Source of the DNA: Maribellus sp. CM-23
Lineage (GTDB): Bacteria; Bacteroidota; Bacteroidia; Bacteroidales; Prolixibacteraceae
DNA length: 64,000 bases
Direction of reading: 5' to 3'
Assembly: GCF_021354595.1 (NCBI RefSeq)
Contig: NZ_JADWYJ010000002.1
Location: 744,001 to 808,000, forward strand
Shown: one piece after another, positions 53,012-62,797 of the stretch
Numbering within the stretch: the first letter of the stretch is position 1
How the letters are laid out: every line of letters begins with the position of its first letter
Translations under genes and position numbers: made by a program
The notes under the pieces: generated by a model
What the model saw: the letters and a program-made list of their open reading frames with translations, nothing else
Told to the model about the DNA's origin: nothing
Database searches by the model: none

Positions 53012-55225
53012 TCAGAGCAAAATAGCTTGCTCCCATAAATCTTTCACTTTTCGGGGAGATAAATCGAATACCAGGTACCGTCGGTCTCCCAAAGGCAAAA
53101 CAGATTTTTCTCCCTCCTGATGAATGTCTGTTTCTACACCTGCCTGTTTCAACAAGCGTACGCTTTCCAGTTTCACCGGTAATTGCAACTGGCCTTCTCC
53201 CCTGGCATGCCAGTACACCACCCAGGTTTTACCATCACGGCGAAACATAAAAGCCCGCAGCTCTTCAGAAACTCCCTCCAACTGCTCATAAGGAATCAGC
53301 TCCAGGTTGTTTTCCTCGTTTCTCAACAAAAGATGCTCTTGGTCGGGATTCTTTAATTCCTCCTTTTCCCGGCTGGTAAGCAACCCGCTGATGCGCGCCT
53401 CTTCCCAATTTTTAATTACCTCCAGATTATCAGTCGTTCGCGGATGTTTTCGGAACTCGTTTAACTTGCCCATTAATGCAATCGGACAATCCCAGGCAGC
53501 TGCCCTGCTACAGATGTATTCGTACATATCGGGTTGCATTCCCACTGAAATACTGTCTGGTGCGAGGTAATCATTCCATCCAAAATTGATGGCGGTAAAA
53601 TCCTGTGCCGTGTATTCGGCTGCATACATTGGATATTTTTGAGTAGCCTGACGGATAAACTCCGGGCGAAACAAATCGAAAGCATTGCCTCGAGTAATGA
53701 TGTGCCAGCTAAAATGTGACTTGGTGGCTCCCTCTGATAAAACAGGAGCAGGATTTATTTGATTGTAGACAGCCAGCTGCGCCCGGGGCACATTGTACCA
53801 GTATGGCGGATGAACATCTTCAGCTCCATCGAAATAAATGAACTCAAAACCAGCTTCGCGACAAAGTTTTCCGATTCGTTCTCCCACTTCCTGCTGAATG
53901 CTCGTATTCTGATCAAAACGAACAAACAAAGGCCAGGTATCCACATCCAGCAATCCCAATTTAAATCCTTTTTCCACAGGGCCTACGGTAGATTTTAACT
54001 CTCCCCGCTTACATCCGGTAAAACAATAAGGACGCTCCGTGGTGTACCCCTCGTAACTCACCAGTTCGTTCCCGATTTTCAGCATCCTTCTTCCATCTTC
54101 CATCGTGCAACCTTCCGGATTTTCCTCTACCGGAATTGTCGTTGCTTCGGCACTGATCGCATCGGCCAGCGTAAACATCCGCCGTAAGTTAAGCCGGTGG
54201 TCAGGCACGGGACTCACATAAGCATCATTTTTGGCGGCTTTGTTGTAATGAATATGAAACCCGGGAATCATACCTGCATCCTTTATTTTTCGGGTAATGG
54301 TTTGCAAATCCTGCATTCCGTTTGGGAAAGCCGGCAGCCAGGGGAAATGCCCCATCGACTGGGCAAAATCGAAGTAATATACCACCATCATTTTAAAACC
54401 GCCTTGTTTGGCATAAGCAATGTGCTCGTCGATGTTGTGGGTTCTTACTTCCCGAAGTTCGTAGTAAGAATATTTATAGGCTTCGCTTCGGCGGCTTTCC
54501 ACTCCCAGCGGAAGCTGGTAGTCCCTTTCCAGCTGATCAATACGATCCAGCAATTTGTCTTTGCTTGTAGTAATCAAAGCTGCTCCTACTCCCATCAACT
54601 TCACCCGGTTGTCCATCCCGGCATAAAGCAGCTGATATTTGCCCTTGTCGAATGCATCGATGCGAGCGAATTCGTCGGTAGCCAAAACGTTTACGGCCAC
54701 TTTGTCGTCCCACACCACATTTAACCACTCGCCCAAATGGCTGCGTTTTCTTACGGGCAGTTGCAGCAGCGTAAATTCATCGATCTCTGTTTTTCGCTTA
54801 ATTCCGAATTTCTCAATTTCGTAATCGAGGCCGGTCAACTGAAACCCAATGTAATCGTCAGTAATATTTAGCGAAATGGTCGCGGTATAGGCAATCTCCT
54901 GAAATCCCACCTTTAACTGGTTGCCTTCGCGCCACAGTGTGTCGGCAGCAAAAGTTCGCGGTTTGGCGGGATAGGTCAAAAAAAGTTCGTTATCGTAAGG
55001 CCGGTGTTCTGTAAGCGCAAAAACCGAAAGGTTGGTCCCTTTCTCCAGACATTCTTGTCCGCTAGGTTTATGGGTCAAACTCAGAGGCTTACCATCGCTG
55101 CTCAAAGTAAGAGCCATTTCCGCATTTTCAATCACGATTTTTCCGGGTTTTCCTTTGTTTAAGCCTGCATGAGCCTCGGTAGCTCCCCAGAAAATTATAA
55201 AAATGAATAAAAATAAGGAACGCAT
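53012..55225 (-). CDS. Secreted large putative glycoside hydrolase
   Basis: This protein of 737 residues has a signal peptide (about 1-20, ending AHAG). An N-terminal beta-sandwich (about 25-230), a TIM-barrel-like middle (about 250-560) and a small C-terminal beta domain resemble the layout of clan GH-D-type glycosidases. A segment reading FEFIYFDGAEDV (about 467-478) resembles a catalytic strand with an Asp nucleophile; AAEYTAQDF and FGWNDYLAP further on could supply the acid. I cannot assign a CAZy family. It is the first enzyme gene after SusD in the minus-strand PUL-like group, separated from it by a hairpin. Confidence 0.65.
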   Translation of the reverse strand: MRSLFLFIFIIFWGATEAHAGLNKGKPGKIVIENAEMALTLSSDGKPLSLTHKPSGQECLEKGTNLSVFALTEHRPYDNELFLTYPAKPRTFAADTLWREGNQLKVGFQEIAYTATISLNITDDYIGFQLTGLDYEIEKFGIKRKTEIDEFTLLQLPVRKRSHLGEWLNVVWDDKVAVNVLATDEFARIDAFDKGKYQLLYAGMDNRVKLMGVGAALITTSKDKLLDRIDQLERDYQLPLGVESRRSEAYKYSYYELREVRTHNIDEHIAYAKQGGFKMMVVYYFDFAQSMGHFPWLPAFPNGMQDLQTITRKIKDAGMIPGFHIHYNKAAKNDAYVSPVPDHRLNLRRMFTLADAISAEATTIPVEENPEGCTMEDGRRMLKIGNELVSYEGYTTERPYCFTGCKRGELKSTVGPVEKGFKLGLLDVDTWPLFVRFDQNTSIQQEVGERIGKLCREAGFEFIYFDGAEDVHPPYWYNVPRAQLAVYNQINPAPVLSEGATKSHFSWHIITRGNAFDLFRPEFIRQATQKYPMYAAEYTAQDFTAINFGWNDYLAPDSISVGMQPDMYEYICSRAAAWDCPIALMGKLNEFRKHPRTTDNLEVIKNWEEARISGLLTSREKEELKNPDQEHLLLRNEENNLELIPYEQLEGVSEELRAFMFRRDGKTWVVYWHARGEGQLQLPVKLESVRLLKQAGVETDIHQEGEKSVLPLGDRRYLVFDLSPRKVKDLWEQAILL

Positions 55226-55365
55226 AGTTCTTGTTTTAGTTAATAAATTCCGCTAAAAAACTACCAAGGTAATCCATTCAGATAACTTAACATAAGAAAT
55301 ACCTCTTTTCAATATAAATCCCAAGCTTCTTTCAAAGATATTTGGAGAAAGCTAACCAGAGTTTG

Positions 55366-55410
55366 AAATACAGTGTGGAGTTAGATGATAGTAACTGCCA
55401 CACTGTATTT
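55366..55410 (-). terminator. Long hairpin downstream of SusD gene
   Basis: AAATACAGTGTGG and CCACACTGTATTT form a perfect 13-base-pair stem; inside it AGTTA and TAACT add five pairs after a single-base bulge, leaving an eight-base loop. It lies directly after the SusD stop. The T-run on the minus strand is weak, so it may be a partial terminator or an RNA-stabilising element between SusCD and the enzyme genes. Confidence 0.6.
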
Positions 55411-55423
55411 ACATTATACCTGT

Positions 55424-57229
55424 TTAATAACCCGGGTTCTGTTCCAGGTTGGAATTCCGGTCAATTTCTTCCTGCGGAATAGGGAAAAGTTCGAATTTAT
55501 TTTCCCAAAAACGATTACGATCTCTCACTTTCAATTTGTCTTTGTAGGCATCATAGTTTGCAATATCGTTCAAATCATGCAAAGTTGAGGTCTGAAAATC
55601 CGGAATCATATCGGGAGTAACGTCGTCGTATCCACCAGAGGTAATGTAACCGTTTGCATCGTACGACTGTGCCAGCGGATAACCATAGCTTGGGCTATCG
55701 TTTTCGATCGCGCCAATTCCCCACCGGCGCATGTCAACAAAATGCAAGCCTTCCGCAATTAGCTCAACTTTTCGTTCACGGCGCACGAGCTGCTTCATTT
55801 TATCCTGGTTCCCGATGCGATCAGCCGAAACATCAGGCATGTGGGAACGATTACGCACCTGGTTGATGGCATCGTAAACTGACTCATCCAGTTCATTTAA
55901 CTCGATTTTTGCTTCGGCATAAGTCAGCAACACCTCGGCATAGCGCATAATCGGGATATTGAAAGTGGTTTTGTTGATCGCCTCGTCGGTAACATTGGCA
56001 AACTTTTTCCAGATGTAGCCAACTCCGCGGTTAACAAAACTCGTCCATGCGGCTGCACTGTTGATATCTGCATTGTTTCCGGTGTACCATTCGTCCGTCG
56101 AGAAATTAAAGAATTGAGTGGTTGGGTTAAAGCCTTCCAAAATAAAGCGGATGCGGCCGGTTTCGGTACCGGTGCTATTTCCCTCCACGGTATCACCGTG
56201 CATCCAGAAAGTGGAGGCAAAGCGGGGGTCTCTGTTTGCTTTTGGATTTTTAGGATTGTAGAGAGGCGACTCATCGATCCGCTTTCCATCAATACATTCG
56301 TAGGTGTCCACCAATATTTGCGATGGGTGCCTTCCGGTTTGCCCGTAGTTTCGAGAAACAACCCCAAACGAAACAACATGTGTTTTTTCTTCTCCCTGGT
56401 CAGAATACATCACTTCGAACATCAGTTCACTGCGGGCATCGTCTTTGGCTTGTCCGGTTTTATTAAACAAATCATCGAAGTTCGCTGCCAGTTCTCGTTT
56501 ACCAATAACCTCTTTCGAAGCTGCCGCGGCAATCCGGAAGTACTCGGTCCCTTTATTTCCGTAGTTTAAACTTCCACCTAACAGAGCCGCGCGTGCTTTA
56601 AGACCTAAAGCAACCGCTTTATCCACGCGTCCGCGATCGGCGGCTATCCAGGGAAGATCTTCGGCTGCCTCATCCATCTCCGCCAGAATAAAATCAAGAA
56701 TCGTCACTTTTGAAACGCGCGCGTCCTCGTACTGATCAATGGTCACAGGCTCTGCATAAAAAGGTACATCGCCATACGATGCAATCAGGTTATAATAAGC
56801 AAATGCACGCAATACCTTCGCCTCTGCTAAATATTGTTTTGATTTTCCCTCCAGGGTTTCCAGGTAAGGTTCTGCTCCGTACAACACAGAATTGGCGCGG
56901 GCAACAATGTAATAATTGTAAGTCCACCACGAACGAACGGCCGCATTGTCCGGATTTAATCCGCCACCGGCACCAATGGTTGTATTCTCATCGCGCTCCA
57001 TGCACATCGCCGTGAAGTGATCCAGAAAAAGATAAGCAGTCAGGCGGTTAACGCTGAAATAAAGCGAATTGTAAATGCCCGAAACTCCTGTTTTAACAGC
57101 CGCTTCTGATTTATAAAATCCGGAAGAAGCATAACTGGTTGGCGTTCTGTCTAAAAAATCGTCGGTACAGGAAGCAGCAAATACTCCCAGTGCCACAAGC
57201 AATGATAGATATAGTGATTTCGTCTTCAT
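55424..57229 (-). CDS. SusD-type surface glycan-binding lipoprotein
   Basis: This lipoprotein of 601 residues has its lipidated Cys at position 21 (AASC). SusD landmarks are the N-terminal DDFLDRTPTSYAS, ETLEGKSKQYLAEAKVLRAFAYYNL (split by the conserved Arg-Ala-Phe-Ala-Tyr) and the C-terminal RKVELIAEGLHFVDMRRWG and PIPQEEIDRNSNLEQNPGY. At about 600 residues it is typical of glycan-type SusD proteins, unlike the shorter homologue in the other locus. It pairs with the SusC gene upstream on the same strand (11-base gap). Confidence 0.95.
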   Translation of the reverse strand: MKTKSLYLSLLVALGVFAASCTDDFLDRTPTSYASSGFYKSEAAVKTGVSGIYNSLYFSVNRLTAYLFLDHFTAMCMERDENTTIGAGGGLNPDNAAVRSWWTYNYYIVARANSVLYGAEPYLETLEGKSKQYLAEAKVLRAFAYYNLIASYGDVPFYAEPVTIDQYEDARVSKVTILDFILAEMDEAAEDLPWIAADRGRVDKAVALGLKARAALLGGSLNYGNKGTEYFRIAAAASKEVIGKRELAANFDDLFNKTGQAKDDARSELMFEVMYSDQGEEKTHVVSFGVVSRNYGQTGRHPSQILVDTYECIDGKRIDESPLYNPKNPKANRDPRFASTFWMHGDTVEGNSTGTETGRIRFILEGFNPTTQFFNFSTDEWYTGNNADINSAAAWTSFVNRGVGYIWKKFANVTDEAINKTTFNIPIMRYAEVLLTYAEAKIELNELDESVYDAINQVRNRSHMPDVSADRIGNQDKMKQLVRRERKVELIAEGLHFVDMRRWGIGAIENDSPSYGYPLAQSYDANGYITSGGYDDVTPDMIPDFQTSTLHDLNDIANYDAYKDKLKVRDRNRFWENKFELFPIPQEEIDRNSNLEQNPGY

Positions 57230-57240
57230 CTGTTCAATTT

Positions 57241-60200
57241 TTAAAAGTTAATATCCATTCCAAAAGTAAATGTCTTCATTAGCGGGTAGAAGTTCCCTCC
57301 CGAAACAGAAGATTCCGGATCATAACCTTTGTATGCATTTGAAATCGTAAATAAATTCTGACCACTCACATACAGGCGTACTTTTGACAGGTTCAACTGC
57401 TGCAAAACGTTTTTAGGAAGTGAGTAGCCCAGTACAACATTTTTAATCCTCATATAAGCACCGCTTTTCACCCAAAAATCAGATACAATGTTGTTTGGAT
57501 TGTTTCCTGAGCCATCGATCAGCAGAATGGGAAATTCGGCATTCCGGTTGTCTTCGGTCCAGTAATCAAGCTGATGTTCAAATACGGTCCGGCCAACATA
57601 GAACGGACGCGCACCGGCTCCTGAATAGAAAATGTCTTTTTTCCCCACTCCCTGAAGAAACAAGGAAAAATCAAATCCTTTCCAGTCAGCACCAAGATTT
57701 ACGCTGTACTCGTATCGTGGAGAAGGATCTCCGATGATTGTCCGGTCGAACTCATTGATCACCCCGTCAGGTTTTCCGTCCGGGCCACTCAGGTCTTTGT
57801 ATTTGATGTATCCGGGCTTTACGTTGGCTTTTGCACCGTATACAGGCGATTCATCGATTTCGCCCTGCGACTGGAAATAACCTTCGCTTACATATCCGTA
57901 CCAGGAGTGGATCGGTGATCCTTCGCGGGTGATTTGTGTTCCCACATACTCTTTACCATACAGGTTGGTTACTTCGTTTTGCACATCCGAGATATTGGCA
58001 GTAACGTGGTATTTAAATTCATTTATTTCATCGCGCCAGGTGAGCGAAAGGTCCCATCCGTTGTTCCTCATCGAGCCTGCATTTTCCCACGGCGAGGTAA
58101 GCCCCACGTACAATGGAATCGGGAATTGTTGCAACATATCTCTTATGTTTCGCACGTAATAATCCATTGTGAAACTCAGTTTTGAGTTGAGGAAATCGGC
58201 ATCAAGCCCGATGTTCATTTGAGTGGATTTTTCCCACGAAATATTCTCGTTTGCCACCTGTGTTTGCGTTGCTCCGGTTCCCAACTCTTTGTTAAACCAG
58301 TAACCGTAACCGGTTGAAATAGTAGCTGCATAGGGAAAATAGCTGTAAATATCCTGGTTACCCAAGGTTCCGTACGAGCCTCTCAGTTTCAGGTTGCCAA
58401 CCACATGATCAAAAGAATCCCAGAAGTTTTCTTCCGAAATTCGCCATCCGGCCGAAACCGATGGGAAAAATCCCCAACGCGAATTTTCCATAAACCGCGA
58501 AGAAGCATCCCAACGACCATTTAATTCCAACAAATAGCGTTCTTTGAAATTGTAATTCAACCGTCCGAAATAAGACATCATCGCCCACTCCCAATGACTT
58601 CCGCTATTGGTGGATGTAGCTACATCACCGTGGTCGATGTCTTCAAACCCATCAAACTCGTAGCCTTTTCTTTTGGCTGCGAAAGAATGTCCCAGCTTCT
58701 CTTCGCTCTGAATACCACCGAGCAGTTTTAAGCTATGGTCTCCGAATTGCTTATCGTACGAAGCCTGCAGGTTAAACTGATTGGTGATAACCTGTTCCCA
58801 TCCTTCGTATTTTTCGGTGCCTGTTGCCGGATAGGTTGTTTTATACACTCCGCCTTCGTAGGTATCATAGGGCTTTAAGAAATAATCAGATTTGGTTTCG
58901 AGCCTGCGCGAGCTATAACTGGCAAGCACATCTAATCCTTTTAACGGATTAATTGACACAAAACCTTTTACCCCCAACTCGGGAGATACGCCCGTATTTA
59001 TACCGGATGCTTCAGCACTTGCAATAGGGTTGTCTCCGTTCTGACCATATCCCCAGGTGCCATCGTCGTTTATACCGGAGAAAACAGGTACAAAAGTGGT
59101 CGCCTTACTGATGATCCCCTCGGGGCTATCCAGACTTGGCCGGACGGTTGTTGATTGCCGGATATTCACGTCAATTCCCACTTTCATCCATTGGGTAATG
59201 TCGGCATCGGTATTTAACCGAAGTGTCAAACGCTCGTAATCGTTGTTGGCAATTTGACCGTTCTGGTAGTAGTAAGCGGCGTTTCCGAAAAAACGTACTT
59301 TTTGAGAACCTCCGCTAAGGCTGAGAGAATGGTTATGCGTAAGAGCCATGTTTTTAATGATCTCATCCTGCCAGTCGGTGTCGTAGCGGTTAATGTTGTC
59401 GGCTCCCAGCGTTTTGTAATCATTGATCAGACTTTCAGGATATTGAGGATCCTGGTCAGAATTGGCACGCGCCACGTTAATGGCTTCCATGTAGGCAACA
59501 GCATCAACCGGATCGGGCATTTCTGTTGGTTTGTTTACACCCACATACCCGTTATACGTTACTTTTAACTTGCCATCCTTCGAACGTTTTGTGGTAATCA
59601 GAATTACCCCGTTGGAAGCTCTGGACCCGTAGATGGAAGCCGAAGCAGCGTCCTTTAAAACCGATATCGACTCAATGGTATTCATATCGATGTAATTCAT
59701 ATCGCCTTCCACACCGTCAATTAACACCAACGGATTTGACGAAGAATTGAGAGAGCCTGTTCCGCGAATACGAATGGTAGCCCCATCGGCTCCGGGGCGT
59801 CCGGATGACTGAACCACCGAAACACCGGGAATAAGGCCCTGCAGCGCGTTCGAAGTGTTCGATGCACTTCGTTTCACAATGTCTTCACTCGTCACGTTTT
59901 GAACTGCTCCGGTAAGGTTAACCTTTTTCTGAACGCCGTAACCTACAGCCACTACCTCGTCAATGCCAATCATATCTTCAGTCATGGTTACGTTCACCTG
60001 GCTTTGGTCTCCCACTTCAACATCCAGCGTCTTCATTCCCACAAACGAGAAATGCAAAACGGCGCCATCCGGAACGTTATTAAGTATGTAGCCTCCGTCA
60101 ACATTGGTGATCGTACCACTCGTGGTGCCTTTAAAAGTCACACTTACCCCGGGCAAAGGCTCACCGTCCTTATCCGTAACCTTACCCGAAACTGACTTCT

Positions 60201-60597
60201 GTTCGGCATCCGATAATTCTTTGTCGATCATCATTTTAGACCCCGGACTAATGACAATATAGCGATCAACGACTTTGTATTTTAAATCACTTCCCTCCAG
60301 AAGATCATCCAGTATTTTTTCAATTGTCACGCCTTTTACGTTTAGGTTTACATTGTCAATACCAGCCACTTCATCGTTTTTATAAAAGAAGTAGAAGTCG
60401 CTTTGAGCTTCAATCTGCTCAAACAGCTCAGCTAATGTCACATTCCGGACATCTATCGATACTTTTGTTGACTGGGAGTAACTTTTTGCGTTCACTGCTA
60501 CGATACCCAGCAGGAGCATTAAGATCGTTAGTTTCATAACTTTAATCATTTTATTACACCCAACCAACAGGGCATAACTCTCTCGTTTTTTTTTCAT
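57241..60597 (-). CDS. SusC-type TonB-dependent transporter with STN domain
   Basis: This protein of 1118 residues has the full SusC layout: signal sequence (ending KSYSQ), STN domain (about 47-120), carboxypeptidase-D-like regulatory domain (about 135-225, from VSGKVTDKDGEPLPGVSVT), plug domain with NTIESISVLKDAASASIYGS and a beta barrel ending TFGMDINF. The STN domain links it to the FecR/sigma pair encoded upstream. It should import oligosaccharides generated by the enzymes of the locus. An upstream terminator-like hairpin at 60691-60721 separates it from FecR, so it probably has its own promoter, read by the partner sigma factor. Confidence 0.95.
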   Translation of the reverse strand: MKKKRESYALLVGCNKMIKVMKLTILMLLLGIVAVNAKSYSQSTKVSIDVRNVTLAELFEQIEAQSDFYFFYKNDEVAGIDNVNLNVKGVTIEKILDDLLEGSDLKYKVVDRYIVISPGSKMMIDKELSDAEQKSVSGKVTDKDGEPLPGVSVTFKGTTSGTITNVDGGYILNNVPDGAVLHFSFVGMKTLDVEVGDQSQVNVTMTEDMIGIDEVVAVGYGVQKKVNLTGAVQNVTSEDIVKRSASNTSNALQGLIPGVSVVQSSGRPGADGATIRIRGTGSLNSSSNPLVLIDGVEGDMNYIDMNTIESISVLKDAASASIYGSRASNGVILITTKRSKDGKLKVTYNGYVGVNKPTEMPDPVDAVAYMEAINVARANSDQDPQYPESLINDYKTLGADNINRYDTDWQDEIIKNMALTHNHSLSLSGGSQKVRFFGNAAYYYQNGQIANNDYERLTLRLNTDADITQWMKVGIDVNIRQSTTVRPSLDSPEGIISKATTFVPVFSGINDDGTWGYGQNGDNPIASAEASGINTGVSPELGVKGFVSINPLKGLDVLASYSSRRLETKSDYFLKPYDTYEGGVYKTTYPATGTEKYEGWEQVITNQFNLQASYDKQFGDHSLKLLGGIQSEEKLGHSFAAKRKGYEFDGFEDIDHGDVATSTNSGSHWEWAMMSYFGRLNYNFKERYLLELNGRWDASSRFMENSRWGFFPSVSAGWRISEENFWDSFDHVVGNLKLRGSYGTLGNQDIYSYFPYAATISTGYGYWFNKELGTGATQTQVANENISWEKSTQMNIGLDADFLNSKLSFTMDYYVRNIRDMLQQFPIPLYVGLTSPWENAGSMRNNGWDLSLTWRDEINEFKYHVTANISDVQNEVTNLYGKEYVGTQITREGSPIHSWYGYVSEGYFQSQGEIDESPVYGAKANVKPGYIKYKDLSGPDGKPDGVINEFDRTIIGDPSPRYEYSVNLGADWKGFDFSLFLQGVGKKDIFYSGAGARPFYVGRTVFEHQLDYWTEDNRNAEFPILLIDGSGNNPNNIVSDFWVKSGAYMRIKNVVLGYSLPKNVLQQLNLSKVRLYVSGQNLFTISNAYKGYDPESSVSGGNFYPLMKTFTFGMDINF

Positions 60598-60690
60598 ACT
60601 TTTGGCATGTTTAATAATTATTAATGATTCCGTTTGGAATTGTTTTTAAACGTCCTGAGGGAGTTTGGCGCTTCCCAGGATTTTAAAAAT

Positions 60691-60721
60691 GAGCCGGTAT
60701 TATTTGGCGTAATGCCGGTTC
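60691..60721 (-). terminator. Terminator between FecR and SusC genes
   Basis: On the minus strand GAACCGGCATT pairs with AATACCGGCTC (wobble and one mismatch allowed) around a nine-base loop, followed at once by ATTTTT. It sits about 35 bases after the FecR stop and would end the sigma/FecR transcript before SusC. Confidence 0.6.
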
Positions 60722-60755
60722 ATCGTTTTAGTCCACTTGTTTTTTACATAGGCAT

Positions 60756-61736
60756 TTAGTTTTCTTTCATCAGTATTATTTCGTTTTTATCTTCGCTTTT
60801 CTGGATCACCTCGAATTTAATCGGCGACGACAATTTTATAATTTCAAGCACCTGGAAAAGAGGCTTGTTTTTCAACACTGTGCCCGTAAAGCGGTAATCC
60901 TTTATTTCTTCGTCTTTAAAAACAAATTTCACGTTGTACCAACGTTCCAGCTTAGCAATAATGGGCTCCAGCCTTTCGTTGTGAAAACTGATTTTTCCTT
61001 CTTTCCAGGAAGAATAAAAACGCGTATCCACTTTCGAGAGGTATATCTTTTTTTCGGTCAAATCATAACTGGCCATTTCTCCCGGTTTTAGTTCAAGAAT
61101 CCTTTTCCCCTGTTGGTTAAGCAACTCTATTTTCCCTTCCACCAGAATGGTTTCCGAAAAATCGTTTTCGGGATAAGCACTGATATTGAAACTGGTGCCC
61201 GTAACTTTTACCTGCATTTCGTTCACCTTTACCAGAAATGGGTTTTCAGCATCTTTCACAACATCAAAAAAGGCTTCTCCGCTTAACTCCACGTTACGGT
61301 TCTCGCCGTTAAAAGCAGCCGAATAACGAATGCGCGACTCAGCATTCAACCAAACATGCGTCCCGTCAGACAGTACAACCTCGGCAATCTGACCGGCCGG
61401 ACAAATAACTTCGTTCATGGGCTGCGTTTCGGTCCGGCTCAAATAATGCAGCAACGAATAGGAAATAGCTACAGCAAAAACTAGTACGGCAGCGTATTTC
61501 ATGACATGGCGGAATAAGCTGTACCTGGGTCTACCCATCTGTTTGGAAAGCCTTTTATATTCGACTGCCAGACCGTCTCCTTCGTCGCCACCTTTGGTTA
61601 ACGACCACATATTTTTTATCGATTTGTAAAATTCTCTGGCCTCCTTGTTCTCCATCAGGTATTGCGAGATTTCATTTTTCTCCTCCACATCACTGATGTT
61701 ACCCAGAGCATATTGTATGATTTTTTCCTGATCCAT
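60756..61736 (-). CDS. FecR-type anti-sigma factor (glycan locus)
   Basis: This protein of 326 residues has a cytoplasmic N-terminal part (about 1-78), a membrane helix (about 84-102, VMKYAAVLVFAVAISYSLL) and a periplasmic FecR domain with the typical VVLSDGTHVWLNAESRIRY, VELSGEAFFDV and VTGTSFNISAYPENDFSE elements. The C-terminal 75 residues (ending EIILMKEN) form the STN-contacting domain. It lies between its ECF sigma gene (97-base gap) and SusC. It is expected to hold the sigma factor inactive until SusC binds its ligand, the established arrangement for such loci. Confidence 0.93.
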   Translation of the reverse strand: MDQEKIIQYALGNISDVEEKNEISQYLMENKEAREFYKSIKNMWSLTKGGDEGDGLAVEYKRLSKQMGRPRYSLFRHVMKYAAVLVFAVAISYSLLHYLSRTETQPMNEVICPAGQIAEVVLSDGTHVWLNAESRIRYSAAFNGENRNVELSGEAFFDVVKDAENPFLVKVNEMQVKVTGTSFNISAYPENDFSETILVEGKIELLNQQGKRILELKPGEMASYDLTEKKIYLSKVDTRFYSSWKEGKISFHNERLEPIIAKLERWYNVKFVFKDEEIKDYRFTGTVLKNKPLFQVLEIIKLSSPIKFEVIQKSEDKNEIILMKEN

Positions 61737-61833
61737 TTTATCGGTTCTATTAGTGTAACAACAAACGTTTGTTTTACCCTAGGTGGGAAAACAAAAAAAA
61801 TTTCAGAAAACAGCTGGATAGTTAATAAACGAT

Positions 61834-62457
61834 TTAAATTATTGTCAGCAGAATGGCAAACAAGTCCGACGGGAAATGCTCTTTTAACCTTTTCCGAAGT
61901 TGCTTCAGGGCTTTCGACATTTGCCCCTCCACAGCTTTTACCGAAATGCCGAGTTTATCGGCAATCTCCTTGTTTTTGAGCATTTCGTAGCGGCTTAGCT
62001 CAAAAACACGTTTGCATTGCGGCGGAAGTTCCTCTATGGTGTTTTCAATAATCCCTTTTAACTCATTAAACGAAAGCACATCAAAATCAAGCTGATTCAA
62101 GGCCTCGTAGTTCAAAACCAACTCGTTGTAGCGGTATTTCAGGTGCTCTTCGTATTTCTGCTTTACCTTAACAGCCTTCAGGTAATTCAGCGACTTATTG
62201 CGTAACACCTGAAAAAGAAAAGCTTTTAAATCAGAGTCCGCTTTTAAGCTCTCCCTGTTTTCCCAAAGCTTCAGAAACGATTCCTGTACCAGGTTTTTAG
62301 CCACTTCCCTGTCATTTACATATTCTGCAGAAAAAGCAAGCAACCGGGGAAAGTAGGAATTGAAAACAATGCGAAATGCATTTTCATCTCCCCGCTTTAT
62401 CAGATTTAGAAGTTCAGTATTTAGTTCCTTTTCCTGAATCATATACGTCAGGTTCAA
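61834..62457 (-). CDS. ECF-type RNA polymerase sigma factor (glycan locus)
   Basis: This protein of 207 residues has sigma region 2 (about 20-90, with DREVAKNLVQESFLKLWENR) and region 4 (about 145-195, with LPPQCKRVFELSRYEMLKNKEIADKLGISVKAVEGQMSKALKQLRK divided over the usual helix-turn-helix). It matches the Bacteroidota SusCD-associated ECF group. It heads the minus-strand group and is followed by FecR. The ATG at 62457 gives MNLTYMIQEKELN; a second ATG at residue 6 is an alternative start. Confidence 0.94.
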   Translation of the reverse strand: MNLTYMIQEKELNTELLNLIKRGDENAFRIVFNSYFPRLLAFSAEYVNDREVAKNLVQESFLKLWENRESLKADSDLKAFLFQVLRNKSLNYLKAVKVKQKYEEHLKYRYNELVLNYEALNQLDFDVLSFNELKGIIENTIEELPPQCKRVFELSRYEMLKNKEIADKLGISVKAVEGQMSKALKQLRKRLKEHFPSDLFAILLTII

Positions 62458-62797
62458 ATAAATTTAGCCTACAAGATAAAAATTCGAGTTGAACAAATGC
62501 CGCTTTTTTCGAGCCCTGACGCCTTCGCTTCTTTGCTCGGCCGCAAGAACGCCATCTCAAAAATGAAGGACAACTCTATATATCAAACAATTAAAATCAG
62601 AAACGAAAATATTATCCGGCGAAAGAAATTAATAACCGCACACCAGATAAAACTTTTTTCTTTATAGTGGTTACCACTCTTCTCGTGTTGAACAAACGGA
62701 ATGACACCTCATCCGCAACTCTAGTTTTCAATAACGGAAGAGTCGTGCAATTCTCTATTATTGTTCTTATTTTTGATGCTGAATATATTTAACGACC
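62458..62797. other. Divergent intergenic region between sigma factor and DUF2264 genes
   Basis: This 340-base region separates two divergent starts and must hold both promoters. I see no RNA gene, operator-like perfect repeat or small gene in it. An overlapping minus-strand frame (62789-62977) lacks coding character and lies inside the DUF2264 gene. Confidence 0.45.
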
